From positions 1 through 64,000 of the forward strand of contig JAOARP010000024.1 in NCBI GenBank assembly GCA_025210525.1: a stretch of 64,000 bases of DNA, written 5' to 3'. The stretch comes from Marinisporobacter sp. Lineage in GTDB: Bacteria > Bacillota > Clostridia > Peptostreptococcales > Thermotaleaceae. Positions 9,484-19,113 of this stretch are shown piece by piece. Numbering within the stretch: position 1 is the stretch's first letter; each line of letters begins with the position of its first letter. Position numbers and translations under genes: made by a program. The notes under the pieces were generated by a model. That model ran no database searches and was not told where the DNA came from. It worked only from the letters and a program-made list of their open reading frames with translations.

Positions 9484-9924
9484 ATGAAGCTACATGAGTT
9501 AAGACCGGCAGAAGGCTCAACAAAGAATAGAAAAAGACTTGGAAGAGGTACTGCTACAGGACAAGGTAAAACTGCTGGCCGTGGACAAGACGGACAAAAA
9601 TCTCGTAGCGGTGGTAGTGTAAAACCAGGCTTTGAAGGTGGTCAAATGCCTCTATACAGAAGACTACCTAAGAGAGGTTTTACAAATGTATTCAGAAAGC
9701 AATGGACAATTATTAATATAGATACATTAAATAAATTTGATGAAGGCACTGTTGTAACTCCTGCGTTACTTTTAGAAAAAGGAATCATCAAAAAGGTGGT
9801 TGACGGAGTAAAAGTATTAGGTAACGGAGAACTACAAAAGAAAGTAACTGTACAGGCACACAAATTCAGCCAGTCAGCTGTAGAGAAAATTGAAGCTGCT
9901 GGAGGAAAGGCTGAGGTGATCTAA
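9484..9924 (+). CDS. rplO: 50S ribosomal protein L15
   Basis: The 146-residue product begins [20 protein letters not shown] and has the Gly-rich basic N-terminal extension followed by [19 protein letters not shown]15 is a mid-stage assembly protein of the 50S subunit. Its stop is one base from the secY start. Confidence 0.99.
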   Translation: MKLHELRPAEGSTKNRKRLGRGTATGQGKTAGRGQDGQKSRSGGSVKPGFEGGQMPLYRRLPKRGFTNVFRKQWTIINIDTLNKFDEGTVVTPALLLEKGIIKKVVDGVKVLGNGELQKKVTVQAHKFSQSAVEKIEAAGGKAEVI

Positions 9925-9925
9925 C

Positions 9926-11203
9926 GTGCTATCTACCCTAAGAAATGCTTGGAAAATTCCCGATTTAAGAAAGAGAATGCTATATACATTGATGATGATG
10001 GTAGTATTTAGATTAGGTTCAACGATCCCTGTTCCAGGAATAAATGCTAAAGTTTTAGCTCAGCTATTCCAACAAGGAGAAAATGGGATATTTGGTTTAT
10101 TCAACCTATTCTCAGGTGGAGCTTTCGGTAAATTTACAATATTTGCTCTAAGTATTACACCATACATCACTTCATCAATTATTATGCAACTTTTAACTAT
10201 TGCAATCCCTAGTCTAGAAGCTTTAGCTCGAGAAGGAGAAGAAGGAAGAAAAAAAATTGCACAGTATACAAGATATGGAACTGTTGTATTAGCTTTGATC
10301 CAAGCTACTGGTGTAAGTGTTGGTTTATTCAATCAAGCACTTATTGCAAAAGACTTTTGGTCAGTAAGTCTTGTTGTACTTACATTAACAGCTGGAACAG
10401 CCTTCTTAATGTGGCTAGGTGAACAAATTACTGAAAATGGAATAGGAAATGGTATTTCTCTAATTATCTTTGCGGGTATCATTTCTAGACTTCCTCTAGG
10501 TGTAGCACAAACAATTGAAAAATTGAAAGTAGGAGAAGTTTCCATCATTTCTTTAGTTGTATTTGCGGTAATAGCAATACTTGTAATAGCAGGTGTTGTG
10601 GCAATACAACAAGGTACAAGAAAGATTCCTGTGCAGTATGCAAAAAGAGTTGTTGGAAGAAAAATGTATGGGGGACATAGTACACATATTCCATTAAAGG
10701 TAAATCAAGCAGGCGTAATCCCTGTAATCTTTGCCATTTCATTACTTCAATTCCCATTAACATTAACATATTTCTTCCAAGGTGGTACGTTTTCAAATAT
10801 AGTACAAAAATATTTATCACCAACAGGAAATCCAGGAATATGGATTTACTCTATTCTATATATGATTCTAGTTATATGTTTCACTTTCTTCTACACAGCA
10901 GTGACATTTAATCCAGTAGAAGTTGCGGATAACATGAAAAAGAATGGTGGATTTATTCCAGGGATTCGTCCAGGAAAACCAACTTCTGAGTATTTAGGGA
11001 AAGTATCTAATAGACTTTCTTTAGCAGGTGCTGTTTTTCTTGCACTTATTGCAGTAATGCCTACAATAGTACTGCAATTTACAAGTCTTCAATTTAGATT
11101 TGGTGGAACCTCATTACTGATTGCAGTTGGGGTTGCATTAGAAACTATGAAGCAAGTAGAAGCACAGATGATGATGAGACACTACCAAGGTTTCTTAAAA
11201 TAG
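9926..11203 (+). CDS. secY: Protein translocase subunit SecY
   Basis: The 425-residue polytopic protein with about ten membrane segments is the channel of the Sec translocase; SecE and SecG are not in the window. The N-terminus has the SecY pattern IPDLRKRMLYTLMMMVVFRLGSTIPVPG. Conserved later segments are EGEEGRKKIAQYTRYGT (about 105-121) and ERAISL-like cytoplasmic loops with MYGGHSTHIPLKVNQAGVIP (about 248-267). GTG at 9926 is preceded by GAGGTGATC, a long anti-SD match inside rplO. The gene's place in the spc operon couples it to ribosome production. Confidence 0.98.
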   Translation: MLSTLRNAWKIPDLRKRMLYTLMMMVVFRLGSTIPVPGINAKVLAQLFQQGENGIFGLFNLFSGGAFGKFTIFALSITPYITSSIIMQLLTIAIPSLEALAREGEEGRKKIAQYTRYGTVVLALIQATGVSVGLFNQALIAKDFWSVSLVVLTLTAGTAFLMWLGEQITENGIGNGISLIIFAGIISRLPLGVAQTIEKLKVGEVSIISLVVFAVIAILVIAGVVAIQQGTRKIPVQYAKRVVGRKMYGGHSTHIPLKVNQAGVIPVIFAISLLQFPLTLTYFFQGGTFSNIVQKYLSPTGNPGIWIYSILYMILVICFTFFYTAVTFNPVEVADNMKKNGGFIPGIRPGKPTSEYLGKVSNRLSLAGAVFLALIAVMPTIVLQFTSLQFRFGGTSLLIAVGVALETMKQVEAQMMMRHYQGFLK

Positions 11204-11212
11204 ATAGGACAT

Positions 11213-11231
11213 CATGGGGATTTTCCCCATG
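11213..11231 (+). other. Short perfect hairpin between secY and adk
   Basis: CATGGGGA (11213-11220) pairs with TCCCCATG (11224-11231) around a TTT loop. There is no U tract. It may be an RNA processing or stability element that uncouples adk, map and infA expression from secY. Confidence 0.5.
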
Positions 11232-11264
11232 GGTACCTTCATAAAAATCCGGGAGATGATATTA

Positions 11265-11912
11265 ATGAGATTAATCTTATTAGGGCCTCCAGGGGCAGGA
11301 AAAGGAACACAAGCTTCAGGCATTGTTGAAAAGTTTCACATACCTCATATATCAACTGGAGATATATTCAGAAAAAATATAAAAGAGGGAACGGAATTAG
11401 GAAAAAAAGCAAAGGAATATATGGATCAAGGTCTTCTAGTTCCAGATGAACTAGTTGTAGCCATTGTAGAAGATAGACTACAACAAGAAGATTGTAAAGT
11501 AGGTTTCTTGCTTGATGGTTTTCCTAGAACAGAAAAACAAGCTGAAGAATTAGATAAAGTCCTTGCAAAAATGAATGTGTCATTAGACAAAGTAATCAAC
11601 GTGGATGTAGATAAAAATATACTAGTAGAAAGAGCTGTTGGAAGAAGAGTTTGTAAAACTTGTGGGGCAACATTCCATGTGAAGTTTAACCCTCCTAAAG
11701 AGGATGGTGTATGCGATAAATGTGGAAAAGAGCTACATCAAAGAGCAGATGATACGGAAGAAACAGTTTCAAAAAGAATTGAAGTATATCTTAATGAAAC
11801 AAAACCACTAATTGATTATTATGAAGATAAAGGCGTTTTAGCAACAATCAATGGGCAACAAGAGATTAATAAAGTGTTTGAGGATATTATTGCTGCTTTA
11901 GGAGAGAAGTAA
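11265..11912 (+). CDS. adk: Adenylate kinase, zinc-lid type
   Basis: The 215-residue enzyme interconverts ATP + AMP and 2 ADP. The P-loop GPPGAGKGT is at residues 7-15, the NMP-binding region is around STGDIFR, and the lid is a zinc finger with CxxC...CxxC at about 130-153, as in Gram-positive kinases. The start at 11265 gives the usual [10 protein letters not shown] and follows GGGAGATG; in-frame ATGs upstream (from 11214) add unrelated residues. The gene lies in the usual secY-adk-map-infA order. Confidence 0.98.
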   Translation: MRLILLGPPGAGKGTQASGIVEKFHIPHISTGDIFRKNIKEGTELGKKAKEYMDQGLLVPDELVVAIVEDRLQQEDCKVGFLLDGFPRTEKQAEELDKVLAKMNVSLDKVINVDVDKNILVERAVGRRVCKTCGATFHVKFNPPKEDGVCDKCGKELHQRADDTEETVSKRIEVYLNETKPLIDYYEDKGVLATINGQQEINKVFEDIIAALGEK

Positions 11913-11913
11913 G

Positions 11914-12660
11914 ATGATTATCCTAAAGTCAAACACAGAAATTGAGTATATGAGAGAAGCAGGAAAGATTGTAGCTTATGCACACGAAGCAGTACGTGAT
12001 GCTATAAAGCCTGGTATTACGACAAAGGAATTAGATGAAATTGCAGAAAAAGAAATAAGAAAACATGGCAGCATACCAGCTTTTAAAGGATTATATGAAT
12101 TTCCTGCAAGTATTTGTGCTTCAATCAATGAGGAAGTCGTTCACGGGATACCTGGATTAAAAGTATTAAAAGATGGCGATATTATAAGTGTGGATATAGG
12201 AGCTCTTTATAAAGGATATAATGGTGATTCTGCAAAAACTCACCCTGTAGGAAATGTAACTGATAAAGTTCAGAAACTTATAGATGTGACCAAACAAAGT
12301 TTTTATGAAGGACTTAAGTTTGCTAGAGAAGGATACAGATTATCTGATATTTCTCATGCAATACAAAATTATGTAGAAAACAATGGTTTTTCAGTTGTTC
12401 GTGATTTTGTAGGTCATGGAATAGGGCAAGAAATGCATGAAGATCCACAAATTCCTAACTTTGGACCACCAGGAAAAGGTCCAAGACTTAAAGCTGGAAT
12501 GGCTTTAGCAATAGAACCAATGGTAAATATGGGAACCTTTAAAGTGAAAGTTCTTAAAGACGATTGGACTGTTGTTACTTTAGACAAAAAGCCTTCTGCT
12601 CACTATGAACATACAATTGTCATCACAAAAGAGGATCCCATCATTTTAACAAGTCTTTAG
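11914..12660 (+). CDS. map: Methionine aminopeptidase type I
   Basis: The 248-residue product removes N-terminal Met from nascent proteins. The metal-binding set is visible: Asp in [13 protein letters not shown] (two Asp), His in [12 protein letters not shown], Glu in IEPMVNMG and Glu in EHTIVIT. The length fits the simple type Ia form without an SH3-binding extension. The start lies one base after the adk stop, with GGAGAGAAG inside adk as binding site. Confidence 0.98.
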   Translation: MIILKSNTEIEYMREAGKIVAYAHEAVRDAIKPGITTKELDEIAEKEIRKHGSIPAFKGLYEFPASICASINEEVVHGIPGLKVLKDGDIISVDIGALYKGYNGDSAKTHPVGNVTDKVQKLIDVTKQSFYEGLKFAREGYRLSDISHAIQNYVENNGFSVVRDFVGHGIGQEMHEDPQIPNFGPPGKGPRLKAGMALAIEPMVNMGTFKVKVLKDDWTVVTLDKKPSAHYEHTIVITKEDPIILTSL

Positions 12661-12678
12661 ACTCAAGAGGTGAAAAAA

Positions 12679-12957
12679 GTGAATACAACTCATGAAATTG
12701 TAGTAGGTCAAGTTGTTAAGTCTAAAGCTGGAAGAGATAAGGATCGAGCATTTATTGTAGTCCATATCGTGGATGAAGAATATGTGCTTGTAGCTGATGG
12801 AGACTTAAGAAAAATTGATAATGCAAAGAAAAAAAAGATGAAGCACTTACAAAAATATAATATAATTAGTGATGAAGTAAAAAGTAGAATAGAAAATAAT
12901 GACAAAATCAATAATTTACTTTTGAGGCGTGAACTGGAAAAACTGGGTCTTATTTAA
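12679..12957 (+). CDS. KOW-domain RNA-binding protein, L14e-like
   Basis: The 92-residue basic protein has an N-terminal KOW-like segment (VVGQVVKSKAGRDKDRAFIVVHIVDEEYVLVADG) followed by a Lys-rich region. Such L14E/L6E/L27E-like proteins commonly lie between map and infA in Clostridia and probably bind rRNA; function is not established. GTG at 12679 is chosen because AGAGGTG ends six bases before it; a GTG three codons earlier lacks a site. Confidence 0.85.
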   Translation: MNTTHEIVVGQVVKSKAGRDKDRAFIVVHIVDEEYVLVADGDLRKIDNAKKKKMKHLQKYNIISDEVKSRIENNDKINNLLLRRELEKLGLI

Positions 12958-12984
12958 CCTAGGAATAGGAGGGTTAATTTCCTA

Positions 12985-13209
12985 ATGGCAAAGAATGATG
13001 TTATAGAGGTTCAAGGCACAGTTGTAGAAGCTTTGCCTAATGCCATGTTTAAAGTTAAGTTGGAAAACGGACATGAGATACTAGCACATATTTCTGGTAA
13101 GCTTCGTATGAATTTCATCAGAATTTTACCTGGTGATACAGTTACAGTTGAATTGTCCCCTTATGATTTAACAAGAGGGAGAATTACTTGGCGAGGCAAA
13201 GGCAAGTGA
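12985..13209 (+). CDS. infA: Translation initiation factor IF-1
   Basis: The 74-residue S1-type OB-fold protein starts [22 protein letters not shown] and has the conserved [16 protein letters not shown] and [11 protein letters not shown]-1 occupies the ribosomal A site during initiation. The binding site AGGAGGG sits inside the loop of a small stem, AGGAA (12961-12965) with TTCCT (12979-12983), just before the ATG. Confidence 0.98.
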   Translation: MAKNDVIEVQGTVVEALPNAMFKVKLENGHEILAHISGKLRMNFIRILPGDTVTVELSPYDLTRGRITWRGKGK

Positions 13210-13225
13210 TTAAGGAGGGATAACA

Positions 13226-13339
13226 GTGAAAGTTAGAGCATCCGTTAAACCTATATGTGAAAAATGTAAGATTATCAAAAGAAAAGGCAAAGTAATGGTT
13301 ATTTGCCAAAATCCTAAGCACAAACAAAAGCAAGGTTAA
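13226..13339 (+). CDS. rpmJ: 50S ribosomal protein L36
   Basis: The 37-residue protein starts at GTG (13226) behind TAAGGAGGG. It has the zinc site Cys11, Cys14, Cys27 and His32 of the C+ form of L36. It is the smallest ribosomal protein of the window and sits in its usual place between infA and rpsM. Confidence 0.97.
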   Translation: MKVRASVKPICEKCKIIKRKGKVMVICQNPKHKQKQG

Positions 13340-13371
13340 TTTTTAAGCTAGTATTTTAAAAATGATTTCAC

Positions 13372-13437
13372 GTAATCTCATGGTATAAATGTTAGATTAC
13401 AAGTGCGCGGCTGCATTTAATCTATAGTTAGATTAAA
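13372..13437 (+). promoter_or_regulatory. Two hairpins in the rpmJ-rpsM gap
   Basis: GTAATCT (13372-13378) pairs with AGATTAC (13394-13400), and TTTAATCTA (13416-13424) pairs with TAGATTAAA (13429-13437). They occupy the 180-bp gap before rpsM, the longest gap within the ribosomal block after the S10 leader. A regulatory leader for the alpha operon is possible. No strong promoter was recognised here. Confidence 0.4.
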
Positions 13438-13519
13438 AATCTTATAACTAACATTATATATATAGTTTATTTAAGTGAAAGTTTTTATAGGAGTACAGAT
13501 TTGGGAGGTGTAAATAAAA

Positions 13520-13888
13520 ATGGCAAGAATCGCTGGTGTCGACTTACCAAGAGAAAAAAGAGTAGAAATTGGTTTAACATATATCTACGGTATAGGTAGA
13601 AAAACATCTAATAATATATTAGCAGAAGCAGGAGTTAGTCCTGATACAAGAGTAAGAGATCTTACTGAAGATGAAGTAGGTAAGTTAAGACAAATTATAG
13701 ACAATGAATATAGAGTAGAAGGGGATCTTCGTAGAGAGATTTCTTTAAATATTAAAAGACTAAAAGAAATTGGTTGTTATAGAGGAATACGTCATAGAAG
13801 AGGTCTTCCAGTAAGAGGACAAAAGACTAAAACAAATGCAAGAACTAGAAAAGGACCTAAGAAGACAGTTGGACGTAAAAAGAAATAG
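13520..13888 (+). CDS. rpsM: 30S ribosomal protein S13
   Basis: The 122-residue product begins [26 protein letters not shown] and ends with the basic tail [17 protein letters not shown] that contacts P-site tRNA. S13 forms intersubunit bridges from the 30S head. GGGAGGTG lies upstream of ATG 13520. Confidence 0.99.
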   Translation: MARIAGVDLPREKRVEIGLTYIYGIGRKTSNNILAEAGVSPDTRVRDLTEDEVGKLRQIIDNEYRVEGDLRREISLNIKRLKEIGCYRGIRHRRGLPVRGQKTKTNARTRKGPKKTVGRKKK

Positions 13889-13906
13889 GTAAAGGAGGGA
13901 AATGAC

Positions 13907-14305
13907 ATGGTAGCTAAAAAAGCAGCGAAAACTCGTAGAAAAAAACGCGAGCGTAAAAATATAGAACGTGGTCAAGCTCATATTCAGTCAACTTTCAATA
14001 ATACTATTGTTACGCTTACTGATTTACAAGGAAACGCACTATCATGGGCTAGTGCAGGTGGATTAGGTTTTAAAGGTTCAAGAAAATCTACTCCTTTTGC
14101 AGCACAAATGGCAGCAGAAGAAGCAGCTAAAGCAGCTATGGAACATGGATTAAAAACAGTTGAAGTATATGTAAAAGGACCTGGTGCTGGAAGAGAAGCT
14201 GCAATCAGAGCTCTTCAAACAGCAGGACTTGAAATAAACTTAATTAAAGACGTTACGCCAGTACCACACAATGGCTGTAGACCACCAAAACGTAGAAGAG
14301 TTTAA
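13907..14305 (+). CDS. rpsK: 30S ribosomal protein S11
   Basis: The 132-residue product contains the conserved [20 protein letters not shown] and the C-terminal [14 protein letters not shown]11 lies on the 30S platform and lines the mRNA exit channel. Start preceded by AAAGGAGGG. Confidence 0.99.
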   Translation: MVAKKAAKTRRKKRERKNIERGQAHIQSTFNNTIVTLTDLQGNALSWASAGGLGFKGSRKSTPFAAQMAAEEAAKAAMEHGLKTVEVYVKGPGAGREAAIRALQTAGLEINLIKDVTPVPHNGCRPPKRRRV

Positions 14306-14329
14306 GAAGGATTAGGAGGTGTAAGAATA

Positions 14330-14950
14330 ATGGCAAGATATACAGGACCATCTTGTAGGCTTTGTCGTAGAGAAGGACAAAAGCTATATTTAAAAGGCGA
14401 AAGATGTTATTCAGATAAATGTGCAGTAAATAGAAGAGCGTATGCTCCAGGGCAACATGGACAAGGAAGAAAGAAAATATCTAACTATGGTTTACAATTG
14501 AGAGAAAAGCAAAAAGCTAAGAGAGCTTATGGATTATTAGAATCTCAATTTAGAGCATACTTTGAAAAAGCTGAAAAGATGCAAGGCATCACTGGTGAAA
14601 ACTTACTAACAATCCTTGAAACAAGATTAGATAATGTTGTATTCAGAATGGGATTTGGTGCATCTAGAAAAGAAGCAAGACAATTAGTAAGACATGGACA
14701 TTTTATAGTAAATGGTAAGAAAGTAGATATCCCTTCTTTCTTAGTTTCTGTTGGTGATGTAATCAAAGTAAAAGAAAAGAGTGTAAGTTCTCCTAAGTTT
14801 AAAGCAATGACTGAAGCTGCAACAACAGTAGCAAAATGGGTAGATGTAAATGCTGAAAGCTTAGAGGGAAAAGTAGTATCACTACCAACTAGAGAAGATA
14901 TTGACATTCCAATAGCTGAACACTTAATTGTCGAGTTATATTCAAGATAA
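14330..14950 (+). CDS. rpsD: 30S ribosomal protein S4, zinc-finger form
   Basis: The 206-residue product has Cys9, Cys12, Cys26 and Cys31 at the N-terminus, the C+ zinc form, then an S4 RNA-binding domain (about residues 97-155, with [21 protein letters not shown]). S4 initiates 30S assembly; in B. subtilis it represses its own separate gene, while here rpsD lies in the alpha operon. Confidence 0.98.
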   Translation: MARYTGPSCRLCRREGQKLYLKGERCYSDKCAVNRRAYAPGQHGQGRKKISNYGLQLREKQKAKRAYGLLESQFRAYFEKAEKMQGITGENLLTILETRLDNVVFRMGFGASRKEARQLVRHGHFIVNGKKVDIPSFLVSVGDVIKVKEKSVSSPKFKAMTEAATTVAKWVDVNAESLEGKVVSLPTREDIDIPIAEHLIVELYSR

Positions 14951-15013
14951 TAAGTATTAGAATCAGTTACCCTCATAGTGTATAGATAAAAAGAAATAAG
15001 GAGGGTTAAAATT

Positions 15014-15961
15014 ATGATTGAAATAGAAAAGCCAAAAATTGAGTGTGTAGAACTAAGTGAAGACAGTACTTATGGGAAGTTTGTTGTTGAACCTCTAGAA
15101 AGAGGGTATGGTATTACGTTAGGTAATAGCTTACGAAGAATACTTTTATCATCTCTTCCTGGTGTTGCTGTTACATCTGTTAAGATTGATGGTGTACTTC
15201 ATGAGTTTTCTACAGTTCCTGGAGTAAAGGAAGATGTTACAGAAATCATCCTGAACCTGAAAAATTTATCTGCAAAGATTCACTCTGATGAATCAAAGGT
15301 TGTGAGAATTGAAGCTCAAGGACCAGGGAGTGTAACAGCAGGTGATATTATTGCAGATGCAGATGTGGAGATTTTAAATTCTGATCTTCATATTGCAACG
15401 TTAGAAGATGATGCAAAATTAGTAATGGAAATATTCCTTTCTAAGGGTAGAGGATATGTTCCAGCGGAAAACAACAAGACACCTGGAATGCCTATAGGTG
15501 TGCTTCCTGTTGATTCTATCTATACTCCTGTTAGAAAAGTAAGTTATCACGTGGAAAATACAAGAGTTGGGCAAGTTACAGATTATGACAAACTTACTCT
15601 TGAAATATGGACGGATGGTAGTATAAAACCAGATGAAGGTGCTTCTTTAGGTGCTAAAATCATGAATGATCATTTAAGATTATTCATTGATTTGACAGAT
15701 CATGTAGATAACGTGGAGATTATGGTAGAAAAAGAAGAAGACAAGAAAGAAAAAGTAATGGAAATGACCATTGAAGAACTTGAACTTTCTGTTAGATCAT
15801 ACAATTGTCTAAAAAGAGCTGGAATCAATACAGTAGAAGAGCTTACTGAAAAATCAGAAGAAGACATGATGAAAGTAAGAAATCTAGGTAAGAAATCCCT
15901 TGAAGAAGTACAGCACAAACTAGAAGAACTTGGTTTGGGCTTAAGACCTAGTGAAGAATAG
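15014..15961 (+). CDS. rpoA: RNA polymerase alpha subunit
   Basis: The 315-residue product has the dimerising N-terminal domain (residues 1 to about 228, with [20 protein letters not shown]), a Glu/Lys-rich linker and the C-terminal domain that contacts UP elements and activators ([19 protein letters not shown]...[12 protein letters not shown]). AAGGAGGGTT precedes ATG 15014. Position between rpsD and rplQ is universal in bacteria. Confidence 0.99.
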   Translation: MIEIEKPKIECVELSEDSTYGKFVVEPLERGYGITLGNSLRRILLSSLPGVAVTSVKIDGVLHEFSTVPGVKEDVTEIILNLKNLSAKIHSDESKVVRIEAQGPGSVTAGDIIADADVEILNSDLHIATLEDDAKLVMEIFLSKGRGYVPAENNKTPGMPIGVLPVDSIYTPVRKVSYHVENTRVGQVTDYDKLTLEIWTDGSIKPDEGASLGAKIMNDHLRLFIDLTDHVDNVEIMVEKEEDKKEKVMEMTIEELELSVRSYNCLKRAGINTVEELTEKSEEDMMKVRNLGKKSLEEVQHKLEELGLGLRPSEE

Positions 15962-15985
15962 TATAGGTAAAAGGAGGGAAAAGAC

Positions 15986-16327
15986 ATGGCAGGACATCGT
16001 AAATTAGGCCGTCCAACAGGACATAGAAATCTAATGCTTAGAAATCTTGTTACAAGCCTGTTAAAAGAAGGTCGTATCAAAACTACTGATACAAGAGCAA
16101 AAGAAACTCGTAAGCTTGCAGAAAAAATGATCACTCTTGGAAAAAGAGGAGATTTACATGCAAGACGTCAAGCATTATCTTTTGTATTAGATGAAACAGT
16201 AGTAAAGAAAGTATTTGATGAAATCGCACCAAAGTACCAAGAGAGAAATGGTGGATATACAAGAATCTTAAAGCTAGGACCTCGTAGAGGAGACGCAGCT
16301 GAAATGGTTATCATAGAATTAGTATAG
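15986..16327 (+). CDS. rplQ: 50S ribosomal protein L17
   Basis: The 113-residue product begins [22 protein letters not shown], typical of L17. It is the last gene of the superoperon and is followed within ten bases by a strong intrinsic terminator. Start preceded by AAAGGAGGG. Confidence 0.99.
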   Translation: MAGHRKLGRPTGHRNLMLRNLVTSLLKEGRIKTTDTRAKETRKLAEKMITLGKRGDLHARRQALSFVLDETVVKKVFDEIAPKYQERNGGYTRILKLGPRRGDAAEMVIIELV

Positions 16328-16335
16328 TAAGATGA

Positions 16336-16372
16336 GGGATTAAGTGAAAAGCTTAGTCCCTTTTATTTTTTT
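16336..16372 (+). terminator. Terminator of the ribosomal superoperon
   Basis: GGGATTAAG (16336-16344) pairs with CTTAGTCCC (16352-16360), with one G-U pair, followed by TTTTATTTTTTT. Confidence 0.93.
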
Positions 16373-16384
16373 ATAAAAAAACAT

Positions 16385-16413
16385 TTGACTTTTTCAGAAA
16401 TATAGATTAAAAT
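16385..16413 (+). promoter_or_regulatory. Promoter of the T-box leader and trpP
   Basis: TTGACT (16385-16390), 17-bp spacer, TAAAAT (16408-16413). It lies between the superoperon terminator and the T-box. Confidence 0.7.
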
Positions 16414-16419
16414 GATTCT

Positions 16420-16708
16420 AACTTAAAATTCGAAATTCTTAGAATAGGAGTAGTAGTTAGAATATCTAACTCACAGCGAGTCGGAGATAGTGGAAGTCCG
16501 ATAGGAGGATATCTAGTGAATGGACCTAGGAGAAGCTTGGTGAAAATTTAGGGAGTAGCTTAAGCCGGGGGTTTCCCGTTACAGAAACAGGATATCGAGA
16601 AAAAAATCTCCGTATCTAATAAGTGAGATAGGTTTTACTATCTAACTAGGGTGGTACCGCGAAACAATAGCTTTTCGTCCCTTGTAGGGGATGATAGGCT
16701 TTTTTTTA
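16420..16708 (+). promoter_or_regulatory. T-box leader with a tryptophan specifier
   Basis: The T-box sequence AGGGTGGTACCGCG lies at 16648-16661, and the downstream terminator pairs AGCTTTTCGTCCC (16669-16681) with GGGGATGATAGGCT (16687-16700), then eight T. The apical stem I element GTGGAAG and the specifier context GTGAA-TGG-ACC (TGG at 16521-16523) point to tRNA-Trp. Established mechanism: uncharged tRNA pairs with the specifier and the T-box bulge and prevents termination. The downstream trpP gene agrees with tryptophan sensing. Confidence 0.93.
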
Positions 16709-16721
16709 TTTGAATTTTTAG

Positions 16722-16743
16722 GGAGGTGATCAGAATGCTTTGA
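16722..16743 (+). other. Near-perfect Shine-Dalgarno with two-codon ORF
   Basis: GGAGGTGATC, a ten-base match to the 16S 3' end, is followed by ATG CTT TGA at 16735-16743, between the T-box terminator and trpP. In frame after the TGA the sequence stays open for many codons. It could be a micro-leader or the remnant of a lost gene start. Confidence 0.4.
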
Positions 16744-16807
16744 ACAATAGATGAAGTAGATTGGAAATATAAAAATAAAAAAATACAGAAAAGAGGAGAT
16801 GTTTATA

Positions 16808-17329
16808 ATGAATTTAAGAAAAAATATATTAACAGCATTACTGATTGCCATAGGATTTATTTTGAGACAGATTATACCAGGGATTATTGCAGGGATGAAA
16901 TTTGATTTGATGCTATCGGTTATATTTGTTTGTATTTTTATTAATAAAGAATTTAAAAATGTAATCCTTACTGCTTTTTTAGGTGGAATGATTACAGCTA
17001 TGACAACTACTTTTCCAGGAGGGCAATTGCCGAATATAATTGATAAGTTTATAACTTGTATAATCGTATTTTTTATAGTTAAAATAATGGGAGAAAGAAT
17101 AAATAAAGCAGTTGCTGTAGGCGTAATAAGCTTTATTGGAACCATCATTAGTGGTAGTGTATTCTTAATAGCTGCAAGTCTTATTGTAGGTCTTCCAGCT
17201 TCTTTTAAAGTATTATTTATGGGTATTGTCTTACCTACTGCATTTGCAAACATATTAATGACAGTAATTATTCATAAAGCTGTAAAGATGGCCTTAAGGA
17301 TATCAGGAATTAATATTGTACACCAATGA
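16808..17329 (+). CDS. trpP: Tryptophan transporter TrpP
   Basis: The 173-residue, very hydrophobic protein has about five or six membrane segments. It resembles the TrpP/YhaG tryptophan uptake family, with the stretch GMITAMTTTFPGGQLPNIIDK characteristic of it. It would import tryptophan when tRNA-Trp is uncharged, which fits the tryptophan T-box in front of it. The start at 16808 follows AGAGGAG by nine bases; an in-frame ATG at 16799 overlaps the site itself. No partner gene follows in the same operon. Confidence 0.85.
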   Translation: MNLRKNILTALLIAIGFILRQIIPGIIAGMKFDLMLSVIFVCIFINKEFKNVILTAFLGGMITAMTTTFPGGQLPNIIDKFITCIIVFFIVKIMGERINKAVAVGVISFIGTIISGSVFLIAASLIVGLPASFKVLFMGIVLPTAFANILMTVIIHKAVKMALRISGINIVHQ

Positions 17330-17366
17330 AAAATTTGCAAATATATATATAAAGGAAACGTTTCTA

Positions 17367-17395
17367 TTGGTATTCTATAAAATAAGAGGTATAAT
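17367..17395 (+). promoter_or_regulatory. Promoter of the ecf operon
   Basis: TTGGTA (17367-17372), 17-bp spacer, TATAAT (17390-17395), about 30 bp before ecfA1. Confidence 0.75.
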
Positions 17396-17428
17396 ATATA
17401 GGAATAATGTATGAATGAGGTTGATTGA

Positions 17429-18262
17429 ATGAAAAATATTATTGAAATACAGGATCTTGTCTATGAATATAGAAGAGATGAGGAAGAAAAAGTTAAGGCA
17501 CTAAAGGAAGTTTCTTTAGGAGTAAAAAAAGGTGAATTTTTAGTAGTTATTGGACATAATGGTTCAGGAAAATCAACAATGGCAAAGCATATGAATGCGC
17601 TACTGCTTCCTAGTGGTGGAAAGGTTTATGTGCAGGGATTAGATACCTTAAATGAGGAAAATACCTGGGATATACGACAAACTGCAGGAATGGTATTTCA
17701 AAACCCTGATAATCAGATTGTAGCAACTGTTGTAGAAGAAGATGTAGCCTTTGGGCTTGAGAACTTAGGGGTTGAACCTAAAGAAATAAGAAAAAGAGTA
17801 ACAGAAGCTTTAGAATCTGTAGGAATGATAGAGTTTAGAAAAAAAGGTCCTCACTTATTATCAGGAGGACAAAAGCAGAGAATTGCTATTGCAGGGGTTA
17901 TTGCTATGAAGCCAAAGTGTATTATCTTAGATGAACCTACTGCTATGCTTGATCCAGTGGGAAGAAAAGAAGTTATGGATACAATCCTAAAGCTTAATAA
18001 AGAAGAAGGGATTACTATTGTTCATATTACCCATTTCATGGATGAAGCTGTAAATGCTGATCGAGTTGTAGTTATGGAAGATGGAAATATAGTACTCCAG
18101 GGAATGCCAAGAGAAGTTTTTCCAAAGGTAGAGGAACTAAAGAAATTAGGATTAGATGTACCGCAAGTAACAGAGCTTGCACAAGAGCTTAAAAAAGCGG
18201 GTATGGATATTCCTACCAACATATTAACAGTAGATGAGATGGTGAAATATTTATGTCAATAG
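17429..18262 (+). CDS. ecfA1: ECF transporter ATPase EcfA1
   Basis: The 277-residue ABC ATPase has Walker [10 protein letters not shown] (about residues 38-46), Q-loop FQNPDNQIV, signature LSGGQKQR, Walker [13 protein letters not shown] and switch His in [10 protein letters not shown]. With EcfA2 and EcfT it forms the energising module shared by vitamin-binding S components, which are encoded elsewhere. The last ten bases overlap ecfA2. The order rplQ...ecfA1-ecfA2-ecfT-truA-rplM-rpsI is conserved in Firmicutes. Confidence 0.96.
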   Translation: MKNIIEIQDLVYEYRRDEEEKVKALKEVSLGVKKGEFLVVIGHNGSGKSTMAKHMNALLLPSGGKVYVQGLDTLNEENTWDIRQTAGMVFQNPDNQIVATVVEEDVAFGLENLGVEPKEIRKRVTEALESVGMIEFRKKGPHLLSGGQKQRIAIAGVIAMKPKCIILDEPTAMLDPVGRKEVMDTILKLNKEEGITIVHITHFMDEAVNADRVVVMEDGNIVLQGMPREVFPKVEELKKLGLDVPQVTELAQELKKAGMDIPTNILTVDEMVKYLCQ

Positions 18263-19113
18263 TAATTGAAAATTTAACACATATATATAATCAAAATAGT
18301 CCCTTTGAAGCAATAGCACTTAATAATATAAGTTTAACAATTGAAAAGGGAGAATTTATAGGGCTTATTGGTCATACGGGTTCTGGCAAATCTACCCTTA
18401 CGCAGCATTTAAATGGACTTCTTAAAGCTACATCAGGGAAAATTATTATTAATGGATTTGATATTACTAAAAAGGATACATCTCTTAAAGAGATAAGAAG
18501 AAAAGTTGGATTAGTATTTCAATATCCAGAACATCAGCTTTTTGAAGAAACTGTCTATAAGGATGTAGCCTTTGGACCAAATAATTTAGGGCTTGGAGAA
18601 CAAGATATTGAAAGCAGGGTAAAAGAGGCTATAGAGTTAGTAGGACTTCCTTACGAGGAAATAAAGGATCGCTCTCCTTTTGAACTTAGTGGAGGACAGA
18701 AAAGGAGAGTAGCTATAGCAGGCGTTATTGCAATGAAGCCTGATGTATTAATATTAGACGAGCCTACAGCAGGACTTGATCCAAAGGCTCGTGATGAAAT
18801 TTTAAACCAGATAAAAGAGCTTCATCAAAAATACAAAATGACCATTCTTTTAGTTTCCCATAGCATGGAGGATATTGCAAGATTGGTAGATAGAATTATT
18901 GTTATGGATAAGGGAAATGTAGCATTGACAGGAAAACCAAGTGAAGTGTTTAAAAGTACAGAATTCTTAAAAAGCATTGGACTAGGGGTTCCTCAGATTA
19001 CTTATCTTATGAAGAAGCTAAATGCTATGGGGATGCCAGTAAAAGAAGATATTTTTACAGTAGAAGATGCAAAAAATGAAATATTAAAGATCATAGGGAG
19101 AAAGGTAAAATGA
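18253..19113 (+). CDS. ecfA2: ECF transporter ATPase EcfA2
   Basis: The 286-residue ABC ATPase has Walker [11 protein letters not shown]-loop FQYPEHQLF, signature LSGGQKRR, Walker [13 protein letters not shown] and the ending of the EcfA2 group. It pairs with EcfA1 as a heterodimer in the group II ECF transporter. It overlaps ecfA1 by ten bases and ecfT by four, so all three are probably made in fixed ratio. Confidence 0.96.
   Translation: MSIVIENLTHIYNQNSPFEAIALNNISLTIEKGEFIGLIGHTGSGKSTLTQHLNGLLKATSGKIIINGFDITKKDTSLKEIRRKVGLVFQYPEHQLFEETVYKDVAFGPNNLGLGEQDIESRVKEAIELVGLPYEEIKDRSPFELSGGQKRRVAIAGVIAMKPDVLILDEPTAGLDPKARDEILNQIKELHQKYKMTILLVSHSMEDIARLVDRIIVMDKGNVALTGKPSEVFKSTEFLKSIGLGVPQITYLMKKLNAMGMPVKEDIFTVEDAKNEILKIIGRKVK

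Noticed and set aside
16642..17253. 203-codon minus-strand ORF over the T-box and trpP
   Set aside because: It is antisense to a supported gene and riboswitch and its composition is repetitive and low in complexity.
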